Positions 1 through 8,062 of a DNA stretch of 64,000 nt are shown here, piece by piece (position 1 is the first letter of the stretch; each line of letters opens with the position of its first letter). This stretch comes from JANQPX01 sp039197065 (GTDB lineage: Bacteria > Pseudomonadota > Alphaproteobacteria > Geminicoccales > Geminicoccaceae): positions 1 to 64,000 of the forward strand of contig JBCCUL010000022.1 in the NCBI GenBank assembly GCA_039197065.1. Reading direction: 5' to 3'. Made by a program: the position numbers and the translations under genes. A model generated the notes under the pieces. That model saw only the letters and a list, made by a program, of their open reading frames with translations. It was not told the DNA's origin and did not search any database.

Positions 1-229
1 GCCGCACTTCCGCGGTCAGGAACTCGTCGGCGAGGCGCTCGACCACGCCGGTTTCGACGCCAGCGCCCTGGCCGGCGAGAATGCGCGATTCCTGGGTCAG
101 GCTCTTTCGGGTAAAGCCTTCCGTGTTGGCGTTGACGATATTGTGGGCGGTCGAGTTGATCGACGCCTGGGCGGCGTTCAGGCCGGAAATGGCGCTGGAC
201 AGCGTGGCCGAGAGAGCATTGATCGTCAT
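1..229 (-). CDS. flgK: Flagellar hook-associated protein FlgK, N-terminal part (runs off the window edge)
   Basis: Only the first 76 codons are present. The N-terminus has the rod/hook/HAP signature: an amphipathic start (MTINALSATLSSAISGLNAA), then NSTAHNIVNANTEGFTRK, which matches the flagellar rod N-terminal motif of FlgK. FlgK joins hook to filament outside the cell. The start ATG is preceded by GAGGAG. It is the fourth gene of the flgI-flgJ-flgN-flgK run on this strand, just behind its likely export chaperone FlgN. FlgE or FlgG share the N-terminal motif, but the FlgN neighbour and the sequence after the motif favour FlgK. Confidence 0.85.
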   Translation of the reverse strand, partial: MTINALSATLSSAISGLNAAQASINSTAHNIVNANTEGFTRKSLTQESRILAGQGAGVETGVVERLADEFLTAEVR

Positions 230-238
230 GGGCGCTCC

Positions 239-676
239 TCAGAGTTTTCTGTCGAAGGCGACGGAGATGACTTGACCCGATGGCGGCGGCGCAGCGGCGG
301 CGCCCGAGGCCTGGTAACAGGGGCCGCGGCGATGCCGGGCGAGGCCATCGGCGATATTGCGCACCACCTTGTCGACCACCGTTTGCGCCGCGGCCAGCGC
401 CTGCAGATTGGCCTGGGATGCTGCCTGAAAACGGCGCATCGCCTCCTCGATCTGCTCACGGACGCCTTCGTCCAGGTTCGCAAAGGTCTCGGGCGTGGTG
501 CGCAGGCGCTGCATCTCTAGCTCGTAGGCTTCGGCGAGCGCCGACTTTTCCTCCTGCAGCTCCTTCAGATCCTCAAGCCGGAGACTGTTCAGGAGGGCGC
601 GCTCATGGTCCATGATCTGACCGAGGCGCTTCATCAGCGTCATCAGGACGGCGGCTTTCTCCAGCGGCTCCATCAT
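239..676 (-). CDS. flgN: FlgN-like flagellar export chaperone
   Basis: A 145-residue, largely helical, charged protein (MMEPLEKAAVLMTLMKRL, then EDLKELQEEKSALAEAYE). Size and predicted coiled coil match the FlgN family, cytosolic chaperones that hold hook-filament junction subunits FlgK and FlgL for type III flagellar export. The start ATGATG overlaps the TGA of the rod-binding gene by 4 bp, so the two are translationally coupled, and flgK follows 9 bp after its stop. The last 30 residues are poorly conserved-looking. Assigned from context plus helical character; family identity is moderately sure. Confidence 0.75.
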   Translation of the reverse strand: MMEPLEKAAVLMTLMKRLGQIMDHERALLNSLRLEDLKELQEEKSALAEAYELEMQRLRTTPETFANLDEGVREQIEEAMRRFQAASQANLQALAAAQTVVDKVVRNIADGLARHRRGPCYQASGAAAAPPPSGQVISVAFDRKL

Positions 677-978
677 CCGATCTCCTGGTTCTTGAGCATT
701 TCCTGAAGGATCGTGTCGGCGACGCCGATGCCGCCGGTGCGGCTGATCATCTTCGCGACTTCCTTGGTGAACATGTCCCGGTAGACGTCGTCGCCGCCAG
801 CGACGCCGCCGGCACCGCCCAGCTCCTGGGTCATGGTCGCCAGCATCTGGCTGAGAAAGACGGCTTCGAATTCCTCGGCGGCCGCGCGCACCTTCGCGGG
901 CACCGGCTTGTCGGCAGCCTGTGCACCGCCGACCTTCTGCGCCGACAGGGCCGCTGCGTTGAGCATCGGATCGTTCAT
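673..978 (-). CDS. flgJ: Rod-binding protein, FlgJ N-terminal domain only (CheL-like)
   Basis: About 101 residues containing the rod-binding domain: AAEEFEAVFLSQMLATMTQE and DVYRDMFTKEVAKMISRTGG match the FlgJ N-terminal family. The C-terminal muramidase domain of enterobacterial FlgJ is absent, as usual in alphaproteobacteria, where the short form is called CheL or FlgJ. It should help rod assembly in the periplasm. I chose the ATG at 978 because it overlaps the flgI stop as ATGA and has GAGGTGA just upstream; a GTG one codon earlier is possible. Confidence 0.85.
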   Translation of the reverse strand: MNDPMLNAAALSAQKVGGAQAADKPVPAKVRAAAEEFEAVFLSQMLATMTQELGGAGGVAGGDDVYRDMFTKEVAKMISRTGGIGVADTILQEMLKNQEIG

Positions 979-2111
979 CACATCACCTCGATATCGGCCT
1001 GAAGGGCGCCGGCCGCCTTGATGGCCTGCAGAATGCTGATCAGGTCGCGTGGGCTGACGCCAAGCGCGTTCAAGCCGGTCACCAGCTCCTGAAGGCTGAC
1101 GCCGGCGGGCAGTACCGCCAGCTTGGCGTCGGTGGCTTCGTCGACCTGGACCTGGGTGCGCGGAACCACGGCGGTCTCGCCGTTCGAGAGGGGTGCTGGC
1201 TGCGAAACCAGGGGCGTCTCGGTGATGCGCACCGTCAGGTTGCCCTGGGCAACGGCGACCTCGTCGATGCGCACATCTTCGCCCATCACGATGATGCCGG
1301 ACTGTTCGTCGATGAGAACTTTCGCCGGCTGATCGGGATTGACGGCAAGCTGTTCGATTTCGGTCAGCAGTGCCGAGATATTCCGTCGATAGGCCGAGGG
1401 CACGGCGAGCTGAACGGTGGCATTGTCGCGGGCGCTTGCGACGCTGGCCTTTAGATGGCGGTTGATGGCGCTCGCAATGCGCGATGCGGTGGTGAAATCC
1501 GGGTTGTGCAGGGCGATCTTGATGCTTTCCAGCCGGTCGAGCTCGAAGCCGATTTCACGCTCGACAATGGCGCCGCTCACGATTCTGGCCGATGTCGGCA
1601 CGCCTTTGACCACGCTTTCCGCATCGCCCTCCGCTGCGAAGCCTCCGACGGTAAGAGCGCCCTGGGCGACCGCGTAGACCTCGCCGTCGGCGCCATGCAG
1701 CGGCGTAACCAGCAATGTGCCGCCGAGAAGCGACTTCGCATCGCCGAGCGCGCTCACGGAAATGTCGACCCGCGCGCCCTGGCGTGCGAAGGGCGGCAGC
1801 GTCGAGGTGACCATGACGGCGGCGACGTTCTTGGTATTGATGTTCTGGCCGCGGGTGCTGACGCCCAGGCGCTCGAGCATGGCTTCCAGGCTTTGTGCGG
1901 TGAACGTCGAATTTCTGAGGCTGTCGCCGGTGCCATTGAGGCCGACCACCAGACCGTAGCCCACCAGCATATTGTCGCGAACGCCCTCGAATTCGGTGAT
2001 GTCCTTGATGCGCGAGCGGGCTTCGGCGTGGGCGCCGGCCAACAATCCAACGCTCAGCGTCGAAAGGATGAGGACATGATGCAGAAAACGGATCATTAGG
2101 TTTTTGCCCAT
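978..2111 (-). CDS. flgI: Flagellar P-ring protein FlgI
   Basis: About 377 residues, the usual length. A signal peptide (MIRFLHHVLILSTLSVGLLAGAHA) is followed by the highly conserved FlgI start (RIKDITEFEGVRDNMLVGYG, GLNGTGDSLRN) and end (LNALGVSPRDLISILQAIKAAGALQADIEV). FlgI polymerises into the P-ring around the flagellar rod in the peptidoglycan layer. The frame stays open to a TTG at 2153, but that codon lies inside a sigma-54 promoter, so translation should begin at the ATG at 2111 or at the ATG at 2096. It is first in the operon flgI-flgJ-flgN-flgK. Confidence 0.95.
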   Translation of the reverse strand: MGKNLMIRFLHHVLILSTLSVGLLAGAHAEARSRIKDITEFEGVRDNMLVGYGLVVGLNGTGDSLRNSTFTAQSLEAMLERLGVSTRGQNINTKNVAAVMVTSTLPPFARQGARVDISVSALGDAKSLLGGTLLVTPLHGADGEVYAVAQGALTVGGFAAEGDAESVVKGVPTSARIVSGAIVEREIGFELDRLESIKIALHNPDFTTASRIASAINRHLKASVASARDNATVQLAVPSAYRRNISALLTEIEQLAVNPDQPAKVLIDEQSGIIVMGEDVRIDEVAVAQGNLTVRITETPLVSQPAPLSNGETAVVPRTQVQVDEATDAKLAVLPAGVSLQELVTGLNALGVSPRDLISILQAIKAAGALQADIEVM

Positions 2112-2136
2112 GAGCGATTGTCTTCGCCCTTCCTCT

Positions 2137-2153
2137 TGCGAGGATCGTGCCAA
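2137..2153 (-). promoter_or_regulatory. Sigma-54 promoter of the flgI operon
   Basis: On the minus strand the sequence is TTGGCACGATCCTCGCA. The -24 GG and -12 GC are separated by exactly 10 bases, and the -24 element TTGGCACG is a perfect consensus. Predicted transcription starts near 2126, 15 bases before the flgI ATG at 2111. Hook and basal-body genes of alphaproteobacteria are typically RpoN-dependent and controlled by FlbD with FliX, and fliX lies right next to this promoter. Confidence 0.8.
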
Positions 2154-2447
2154 CCCTCTGTATTTCGTCTAACATGTTGAAATTGATAGAATGTTCAGCA
2201 TCACCAAGAGCTTCTCGTCAGACAATGCGGAAGGTCTTGCCGTGCCCGGGCGGCATTTTTTGCCGGGTGGGCAACGACATATCTGCGGGATGAAGGCCGC
2301 GTTAACCGGGAATTAACCTTAGCGGTCGATAATGCATTGAGGCCGATGCCGGGGCCTTGGTCATGGATACCGGCATGACGTCTTGAATGCGGGTTTGTCG
2401 GATGACGCCGATACCTGCTCAAGCCCAAGGAAGGCGGGACAGAGACG
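2154..2447. other. Divergent intergenic region between flgI and fliX
   Basis: Holds no gene I can support. It contains short symmetric stretches (GCCCGGGC near 2247; GTTAACCGGGAATTAAC near 2301-2317) that could be binding sites for the flagellar activator, and presumably the fliX promoter, but no second sigma-54 match with correct GG-GC spacing was seen on the plus strand. Confidence 0.4.
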
Positions 2448-2879
2448 ATGAAGATCTCACAAACAGGACCTGGCGTACCGACGGGCCGCAGCCGTAAAGC
2501 CGGGGCTGCTGGTCGAGCGGATGCCGATGGCGCCTTTCGGCGGCATATCGATATGGACGGGCCGCCATCGGCCAACGCGCCGACCAGCACGATGCCTCTC
2601 ACGGCGCTTGGCAGCCTGCTTGCGGTTCAAGAGGTGCCCGACCCGATGGCAGGAAAGAAACGGGCCGTTCAGCACGGGGACAGCATCCTGGATGAGCTCA
2701 GGGATCTTCAGGTCGAACTTGTGGAAGGGCGGGTCTCGGAAGGCACGCTGCGCAGCCTTGCCCATATGCTGGATCAGCCAAGGCCGGCCATCGATGATCC
2801 GGGACTCAATCAGGTGCTCGATGACATCGAACTCAGGGCCGCGGTCGAACTCGCCAAACTGGAGCAACAGTCAACCTGA
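2448..2879 (+). CDS. fliX: Flagellar assembly regulator FliX
   Basis: A 143-residue protein whose C-terminal half (DSILDELRDLQVELVEGRVSEGTLRSLAHML, DPGLNQVLDDIELRAAVELAKLE; written here in two separate segments) matches FliX of Caulobacter-type bacteria. FliX binds FlbD and couples early flagellar assembly to FlbD/RpoN-driven transcription of later structural genes. The divergent fliX/flgI arrangement is the same as in Caulobacter. The N-terminal 50 residues are low-complexity and probably disordered. The start ATG follows AGAGACG; no other start fits better. Confidence 0.85.
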   Translation: MKISQTGPGVPTGRSRKAGAAGRADADGAFRRHIDMDGPPSANAPTSTMPLTALGSLLAVQEVPDPMAGKKRAVQHGDSILDELRDLQVELVEGRVSEGTLRSLAHMLDQPRPAIDDPGLNQVLDDIELRAAVELAKLEQQST

Positions 2880-3007
2880 TGATCATCGGGATGCCGTGTT
2901 CATTTGAGCTAGCCTGATGGGTCTCGGTTCCCCTCCCAGCTTCGATCATGTAGGAAAACTCGGCAAATGGCCTATGTTTCACAAGCATAACGATCTGGGA
3001 GAGAAGG

Positions 3008-3574
3008 ATGCGGCGAGCCGCGTTTGGGCTTTTGGCGTCTCTGATGACCTTGCTTTATTCGGGCGCAATCGTCTCGGCGCTGGCCGACCAGCAGGACAGT
3101 CGGCTCGATGGTCTCTTCGAGCGACTGCAGGAAACCAGCGATCCGGCCGATGCCGCCGCCGTTCAGCAGCAAATCTGGCAGATCTGGATCGAGTCGGAGG
3201 ATCCGGCACACAGCCAGTTGATGCGGCGTGGCATGACCGCCATGGCGAATGGCGATCATGAGAGCGCCCTCGAGGCGTTCGATAGTCTGGTGGCGCAGGC
3301 GCCGGACTTTGCCGAGGGATGGAACAAACGGGCCACGGTCTACTATCTCATGGGCCGATTGGACGAATCGGTGAGCGATATTCAACACACACTGAAGCTC
3401 GAGCCCCGCCATTTCGGCGCCCTATCGGGCCTGGCCCTGATCTATGACGCGGTCGAAAAGCCCGAAGCCGCCATTCGTAGCCTAGAAGCGGCGCTCGAAA
3501 TCAACCCGCATCTGCACGGCAGCAGGGAGCGCATCCAACAGCTTCGGGAAAAAATGAAGGGCACGCGGACGTGA
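3008..3574 (+). CDS. Periplasmic tetratricopeptide-repeat protein
   Basis: 188 residues with an N-terminal signal peptide (about 1-26, ending near SALA-DQQ) and about three TPR units from residue 70 on (AMANGDHESALEAFDSLVAQAPDFAEGW, NKRATVYYLMGRLDESVSDIQ and LSGLALIYDAVEKPEAAIRS are the helical pairs). TPR repeats mediate protein-protein contacts; the partner is unknown. GAGAAGG precedes the ATG. The gene stands alone between fliX and the lipid-transport operon. A similar secreted TPR protein is common in alphaproteobacteria, without a firmly assigned job. Confidence 0.7.
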   Translation: MRRAAFGLLASLMTLLYSGAIVSALADQQDSRLDGLFERLQETSDPADAAAVQQQIWQIWIESEDPAHSQLMRRGMTAMANGDHESALEAFDSLVAQAPDFAEGWNKRATVYYLMGRLDESVSDIQHTLKLEPRHFGALSGLALIYDAVEKPEAAIRSLEAALEINPHLHGSRERIQQLREKMKGTRT

Positions 3575-3636
3575 TCTCATCCTGGCCTGGCCGATCCGTG
3601 AGGACGCCAAAGCATGTTTGGCGCCATGCCTGATCC

Positions 3637-4836
3637 ATGGCTTCGGCTGGGATGAACGGCGCCGATGAGCGCGCATCTTCGAGCGCCATAGGACCCACGC
3701 GGCCCGGCGATCTGACATGGCGTGCTGAGAGCGACGGTTTGCGCATCCAGGCGAATGGCGATTGGACCTTCGACCATGTTGCTGGGCTTGATCGCCGAGA
3801 GGCCGATATCCTGGCGCTGGCAAAGCGGACCGGCGAGGAAAAGGCATCCATCCGACTTGACGGCATCACGTCGATCGACACGTCTGGCGCCTGGCTCTTA
3901 TGCCGTCTCGAATCCAGCCTGCAGTCAGCCGGCTTTGCTGTCGACATGCCGTTTATTGATCGGCGGCAACGAGCTCTCTTGGCTGAGGTGCGGCGAACCA
4001 AGGTCGCCCCCCCCGCCGAGCCCGTGCCGCCAAGCGGCTTGGTGCGCCTCATCGCTAGTCTCGGCAAAGGAACGATCGATGTCTCGATCGAGGCGGCGCG
4101 TCTTCTTTCATTCTTTGGCTGGACCGTTTCGACGCTTGCGCGGAGCATCCTTCACCCAAGCCGGCTTCGGCTGACGTCGCTGACCCATCATCTCGAGCAG
4201 ACCTGCCTCAACGCCTTGCCGATCGTGGGATTGATCGCTTTTCTGATCGGTGTGGTGATGGCCTATCAGGGCGCAGATCAGCTAAAGCGCTTTGGTGCTG
4301 AAATCTTTACCGTCGATCTGGTCGGCGTCTCGATATTGCGCGAAATCGGCATACTTCTGACCGCCATTGTGGTGGCTGGGCGCTCCGGCAGCGCCTTTAC
4401 CGCCGAGATCGGCGCCATGTCGGTCAATCAGGAAATCGACGCGCTTAGAACCCTTGGCCTGGATGTGGTCGAGGTCCTCGTTCTGCCGCGCATGCTCGCG
4501 CTGATGATCGCCCTGCCTCTGCTTGCCTTCTTCGCCGATGTTCTTGGCCTTTTCGGCGGAGGTTTGATGGCATGGATCGTTCTCGACATCACGCCTGGCC
4601 AATTCCTGAACCAACTCGAGGAGGCTATCGAACCGGCGACCTTTTGGGTCGGCATCATCAAAGCTCCGGTCTTCGCTTTTCTGATAGCGCTGGTTGGCTG
4701 CTATCAGGGACTGCTGGTGACGGGAGGGGCGGACAGTGTCGGACGGCACACAACAAAGTCCGTGGTGATCGGCATCTTTTTGGTCATCGTGTTCGATGCG
4801 TTGTTCTCCATTCTGTTCTCGGCACTTGGCGTTTAG
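3637..4836 (+). CDS. mlaE: MlaE-family lipid ABC transporter permease with N-terminal STAS domain
   Basis: 399 residues. Residues about 20-110 form a STAS-like domain (TSIDTSGAWLLCRLESSLQSAG), equivalent to the separate MlaB protein of E. coli. Residues about 180-399 are the MlaE permease (GLIAFLIGVVMAYQGADQLKRFG, REIGILLTAIVVAGRSGSAF, GVIDALRTLGLDV-like segment). The complex moves phospholipids between inner and outer membranes. The fused STAS form replaces MlaB, so the four-gene operon looks complete. An ATG 15 bases downstream (3652) is an alternative start. The ATPase begins 7 bp after the stop. Confidence 0.88.
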   Translation: MASAGMNGADERASSSAIGPTRPGDLTWRAESDGLRIQANGDWTFDHVAGLDRREADILALAKRTGEEKASIRLDGITSIDTSGAWLLCRLESSLQSAGFAVDMPFIDRRQRALLAEVRRTKVAPPAEPVPPSGLVRLIASLGKGTIDVSIEAARLLSFFGWTVSTLARSILHPSRLRLTSLTHHLEQTCLNALPIVGLIAFLIGVVMAYQGADQLKRFGAEIFTVDLVGVSILREIGILLTAIVVAGRSGSAFTAEIGAMSVNQEIDALRTLGLDVVEVLVLPRMLALMIALPLLAFFADVLGLFGGGLMAWIVLDITPGQFLNQLEEAIEPATFWVGIIKAPVFAFLIALVGCYQGLLVTGGADSVGRHTTKSVVIGIFLVIVFDALFSILFSALGV

Positions 4837-4843
4837 GCATTCC

Positions 4844-5626
4844 ATGATAGACCCGATCGCCATTCGCATTCGCGGCCTTCGCACCCAGTTCGGCGCCCAA
4901 GTGATCCATGACGACCTCAATCTTGAGATCAAACGGGGAGAGATCCTGGGCATCGTCGGCGGCTCCGGCACCGGTAAATCCGTGCTGCTTCGCCAGATTC
5001 TTGGCCTGATGCAGCCAGCTGCCGGCCGGATTGACGTCCTTGGTCATGATCTTTCGGCAATGGGGCGTGCCGATTGGAAAAACCTTCGGGCGCGCCAGGG
5101 CGTACTCTTCCAGGACGGCGCGCTGTTCAGCTCGCTCACGGTCGCACAGAACGTCCAGGCGCCGATGCGTGAGCATGACAATATCTCCCATGCTCTTCTC
5201 CGCGAACTTGCCGCCCTCAAAATCGCCCTCTCAGGCCTGCCGCCGAACGCATGCGACAAATACCCTTCCGAACTGTCCGGGGGCATGCGCAAGCGCGCCG
5301 GTCTCGCGAGGGCGCTGGCGCTGGACCCGGATATCCTCTTTCTCGACGAGCCCACCGCCGGCCTCGATCCGATCGGCGCTGCGGATTTCGATCGTCTTAT
5401 CCGTGGGTTGCAGCAAAGTCTGGGTCTGACGGTGGTCATGGTAACCCACGATCTCGACAGCCTGGCTGCAATCTGCGACCGCATCGCCGCTCTGTTGGAC
5501 AAAAAGGTGGTGGTTGGTACGCTTGAACAGCTCCGACAGTCCGAAAATACGTGGCTTCAGAGCTACTTCTCGGGACCTCGGGGACGCGCGGCGTTGGACG
5601 AGATGCAAACGGATGGACAGCTCTAG
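4844..5626 (+). CDS. mlaF: MlaF-family ATP-binding protein of the lipid transporter
   Basis: 260 residues from the ATG at 4844 (MIDPIAIRIRGL). Walker A is GGSGTGKSVLL, signature is LSGGMRKRAGLARAL and Walker B is DILFLDEPTAGLD, followed by the MVTHDLDS switch. The GGMRKR signature with a methionine is characteristic of the MlaF/TTG2A group rather than of sugar or drug exporters. It powers the permease encoded just upstream. The frame is open upstream to 4796 but that part overlaps the permease and is not needed. Confidence 0.9.
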   Translation: MIDPIAIRIRGLRTQFGAQVIHDDLNLEIKRGEILGIVGGSGTGKSVLLRQILGLMQPAAGRIDVLGHDLSAMGRADWKNLRARQGVLFQDGALFSSLTVAQNVQAPMREHDNISHALLRELAALKIALSGLPPNACDKYPSELSGGMRKRAGLARALALDPDILFLDEPTAGLDPIGAADFDRLIRGLQQSLGLTVVMVTHDLDSLAAICDRIAALLDKKVVVGTLEQLRQSENTWLQSYFSGPRGRAALDEMQTDGQL

Positions 5627-6580
5627 ATGGAAATTCGAGCCAGCTACATGATCGTCGGTGCCGTCGTTCTGGCGCTGATCGCCGGGTTGGCTGGCTTCAG
5701 CGCCTGGCTGGTGAAATCCGACATCGACCAAATGGCGACCTCCTACGCGATCTACTTCGAGGGCTCGGTGACCGGTCTTCAGGAAGGAAGCCAGGTCCAG
5801 TATCGTGGCATTCCCGTCGGCCGCGTCGTCGAGATCGGTATCGATCCCGACAATGTCGAACGCGTGCTTGCCGTCGCCGAAATCGACGAAAACACGCCGA
5901 TCACCAAAGACACCATCGCAACCTTGGAGTTGCAGGGAATCACAGGCATCGCCTATGTCCAGCTCCTCGGCGGCACAAGGGACAGCGCCCCGTTGGTGAT
6001 CGAAGATGACGGCGAAATGCCGGTGATCGCTGCGCGCCGTTCGGCGCTGGAGCGCGTCTTCGAATCCACCCCCGATCTCCTGGCGCAGGCGGTTGAGATC
6101 GCTGACCGCCTCTCGAAGTTTCTGAACGATGACAATCTCGAAAGCCTCTCCACCACGCTCGCCAATATCGAGCGTTTCAGCGGCGGTCTCGCCGATAGCA
6201 GCGGCAATGTCGATGACGTCATGACCGGCATGACCGAAACCTTCAGCGAAATCAAACTGCTTAGCAGCGATCTTCGCGAGGTTTCCGGCAAGCTGGACAA
6301 GCGGCTTGACGGGGTCGGCGGCGATCTGGTCAATACCCTTACCGAGCTCAGTGCAGCCGCCGCCAATCTTGGCGGAGCCGCACGTCAGCTCGACGGGATG
6401 GTCGAAGATCTGCGCGAACCGCTTAGCGATTTCAGCGGGACGGGCCTCTATGAACTGACCAACCTGGTTGGCGAGTCACGAGCGTTGGTCGCTGCGCTGA
6501 CACGGATCACCAAGGAGGTCGAACGTGACCCCGCAGGCTTCCTGATCGGGGGATCACGGCGAGGCTTCAAGGCGGAATGA
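5627..6580 (+). CDS. mlaD: MCE-domain substrate-binding protein (MlaD family)
   Basis: 317 residues. One N-terminal membrane anchor (about 7-28: IVGAVVLALIAGLAGFSAWLV) is followed by the MCE domain (YFEGSVTGLQEGSQVQYRGIPVGRV, ITKDTIATLELQGITGIAYVQL). A long C-terminal helical region (about 140-300) should lie in the periplasm, as in PqiB/YebT-like MCE proteins that form hexameric rings or tubes carrying lipid. The ATG begins directly after the ATPase stop, so the two are translationally coupled. Confidence 0.9.
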   Translation: MEIRASYMIVGAVVLALIAGLAGFSAWLVKSDIDQMATSYAIYFEGSVTGLQEGSQVQYRGIPVGRVVEIGIDPDNVERVLAVAEIDENTPITKDTIATLELQGITGIAYVQLLGGTRDSAPLVIEDDGEMPVIAARRSALERVFESTPDLLAQAVEIADRLSKFLNDDNLESLSTTLANIERFSGGLADSSGNVDDVMTGMTETFSEIKLLSSDLREVSGKLDKRLDGVGGDLVNTLTELSAAAANLGGAARQLDGMVEDLREPLSDFSGTGLYELTNLVGESRALVAALTRITKEVERDPAGFLIGGSRRGFKAE

Positions 6581-6587
6581 GCGTTTC

Positions 6588-7247
6588 ATGATCAGACCAT
6601 CGTCTTCGTTCTCGCCATCGTCCTGGTTCTCGAAAGCGCCGCTTTTCGCCCTGATCGTTCTTCTAAGCGCCTGCATCGATCCGTTGGATCTGGTGAGCGG
6701 CGGCCCGCCCAGCCTGTTCGACCTGACGCCGAAAAGCACGTTCGACGAAGACCTGCCGGAGGTCGATGCGCGCCTCACCATCGATGTGCCGACCGCCACA
6801 GCTGGGCTGAATACAGCGCGCATCGCGCTCAAACCGACCCCGACGCAGTTTGAATACTATGCCGGCGCCCGTTGGGTCGACGTTGTGCCGGTCATGACCC
6901 AGACCCTGCTCCTCGAGTCCTTCGACAACAGCGAGAAGATCGACATTCTCGGCCGTGGCGCCTACGGCCTGCGGGCGGACTATGGCCTGCTGGTCAATAT
7001 TCGGGAGTTTCAGGCCGAATACAGCGCCGAGGATGTAGCGCCTGATGTGCGCATCCGTCTGCAGGCGAGGCTGGTCACCATGCCGCGGCGGACCCATGCC
7101 GCCTCCACCTCGGTCGTCGGACTGGCGACGGCTAAAAGCAGAAAGCTGAGTGACATCATCAACGCTTTCGATGAGGCCTTCGGCAGAGCGGCCAAGGACC
7201 TGGTGAGCTGGACGGTTCGCAGGGCCGCGGAGGAAAAAGCCAGTTAA
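6588..7247 (+). CDS. ABC-type transport auxiliary lipoprotein (PqiC/YmbA-like)
   Basis: 219 residues with a lipoprotein signal ending in the lipobox LLSAC at about residue 28. The middle part (DARLTIDVPTATAGLNTARIAL, FEYYAGARWVDVVPVMTQTLL) matches the auxiliary lipoprotein family that accompanies MCE transporters. It probably sits on the periplasmic face of the outer membrane as the receiving end of the lipid path. It starts 7 bp after the MCE gene and is the last gene of the operon. Confidence 0.85.
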   Translation: MIRPSSSFSPSSWFSKAPLFALIVLLSACIDPLDLVSGGPPSLFDLTPKSTFDEDLPEVDARLTIDVPTATAGLNTARIALKPTPTQFEYYAGARWVDVVPVMTQTLLLESFDNSEKIDILGRGAYGLRADYGLLVNIREFQAEYSAEDVAPDVRIRLQARLVTMPRRTHAASTSVVGLATAKSRKLSDIINAFDEAFGRAAKDLVSWTVRRAAEEKAS

Positions 7248-7441
7248 CGTTCCGACCATGTAAGCGCGCTCCCGACGGCCTTTTCACAGACAAGGCCACC
7301 TTTCGGGTCGTCTCGCCGCCCGCCCCGCCCAGACGTCGTCACCGGTCCACAGCATCGCTCCGCACCCGATAAACTCTCCGAGCGGACTTTTGGACATGAG
7401 CGTCAGTCATCCGGCGTTCATGTCATTATGTTAATATCGAC

Positions 7442-7480
7442 TTGATATATAGCTGGCTGATATATATCACGGTGATATAT
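7442..7480. promoter_or_regulatory. Candidate PadR operator: three TGATATAT boxes, the last a perfect palindrome
   Basis: Three copies of (T/C/G)TGATATAT occur about 15-16 bp apart. The last forms a perfect 19-bp palindrome, ATATATCACGGTGATATAT (7462-7480), ending 25 bp before the padR start. PadR repressors bind AT-rich dyads over their own promoters, so this is the likely autoregulatory site controlling the efflux operon. The AT composition contrasts sharply with the surrounding sequence. Confidence 0.6.
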
Positions 7481-7505
7481 TTCAGCTTCCAAGACCAGGT
7501 CGATC

Positions 7506-8060
7506 ATGGACGTCAAAACGCTTTGCCTGGGCGTGCTCACCGAGCGCGACCTGACCGGCTATGAGATCAAGCAGCATTTCGAAGAGGCGTTCAGCCATTT
7601 CTTCGTTGCCGGCTATGGGTCGATCTATCCGGCTCTCGCCGATCTCACGCGAAGGGGGCTGGTCAGCTGCACCAGCGTGCTTCAGGAAAAGCGGCCGGAT
7701 AAGAAGGTGTACAGTCTGACGCAAAGCGGCCGAGAGTCGCTGATTGACGAGCTGATGGCGACCCCGCCGCGCCACAAGGTGCGCTCGGAGTTTCTGGTGC
7801 TGATGGTCTTCGCACATCTCTTGCCGCCGGCGAAGGTGACCGAGATCGCAGAGCAGATGATCGATCAGTGGGGCGCTTTGCTCGCCTCGATCGACGGCTG
7901 CCTAAGTGACGATTGTGATGACCTGTCGCCAGGCATGCGCTTCGCCGCCGGCTATGGGCAGGCGGTGATCGGTGCCGCCAGACAATATGTGGCTGAAAAC
8001 AAAGATCGGTTGATCGAGAACATCAAGGAGGAGCGCGCCTCTGACGAGGCGGCTGATTGA
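7506..8060 (+). CDS. PadR-family transcriptional regulator
   Basis: 184 residues. The N-terminal winged helix has the PadR signature (VLTERDLTGYEIKQHFEEAF, GSIYPALADLTRRGLVSC, KVYSLTQSGRESL) and the C-terminal part is a helical dimerisation domain, as in PadR proteins of the VirR/AphA-like size class. It lies directly ahead of an RND efflux pair and its stop overlaps the start region of the membrane fusion gene. It most likely represses its own operon until an effector, perhaps an exported compound, binds. Confidence 0.88.
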   Translation: MDVKTLCLGVLTERDLTGYEIKQHFEEAFSHFFVAGYGSIYPALADLTRRGLVSCTSVLQEKRPDKKVYSLTQSGRESLIDELMATPPRHKVRSEFLVLMVFAHLLPPAKVTEIAEQMIDQWGALLASIDGCLSDDCDDLSPGMRFAAGYGQAVIGAARQYVAENKDRLIENIKEERASDEAAD

Positions 8061-8062
8061 TC

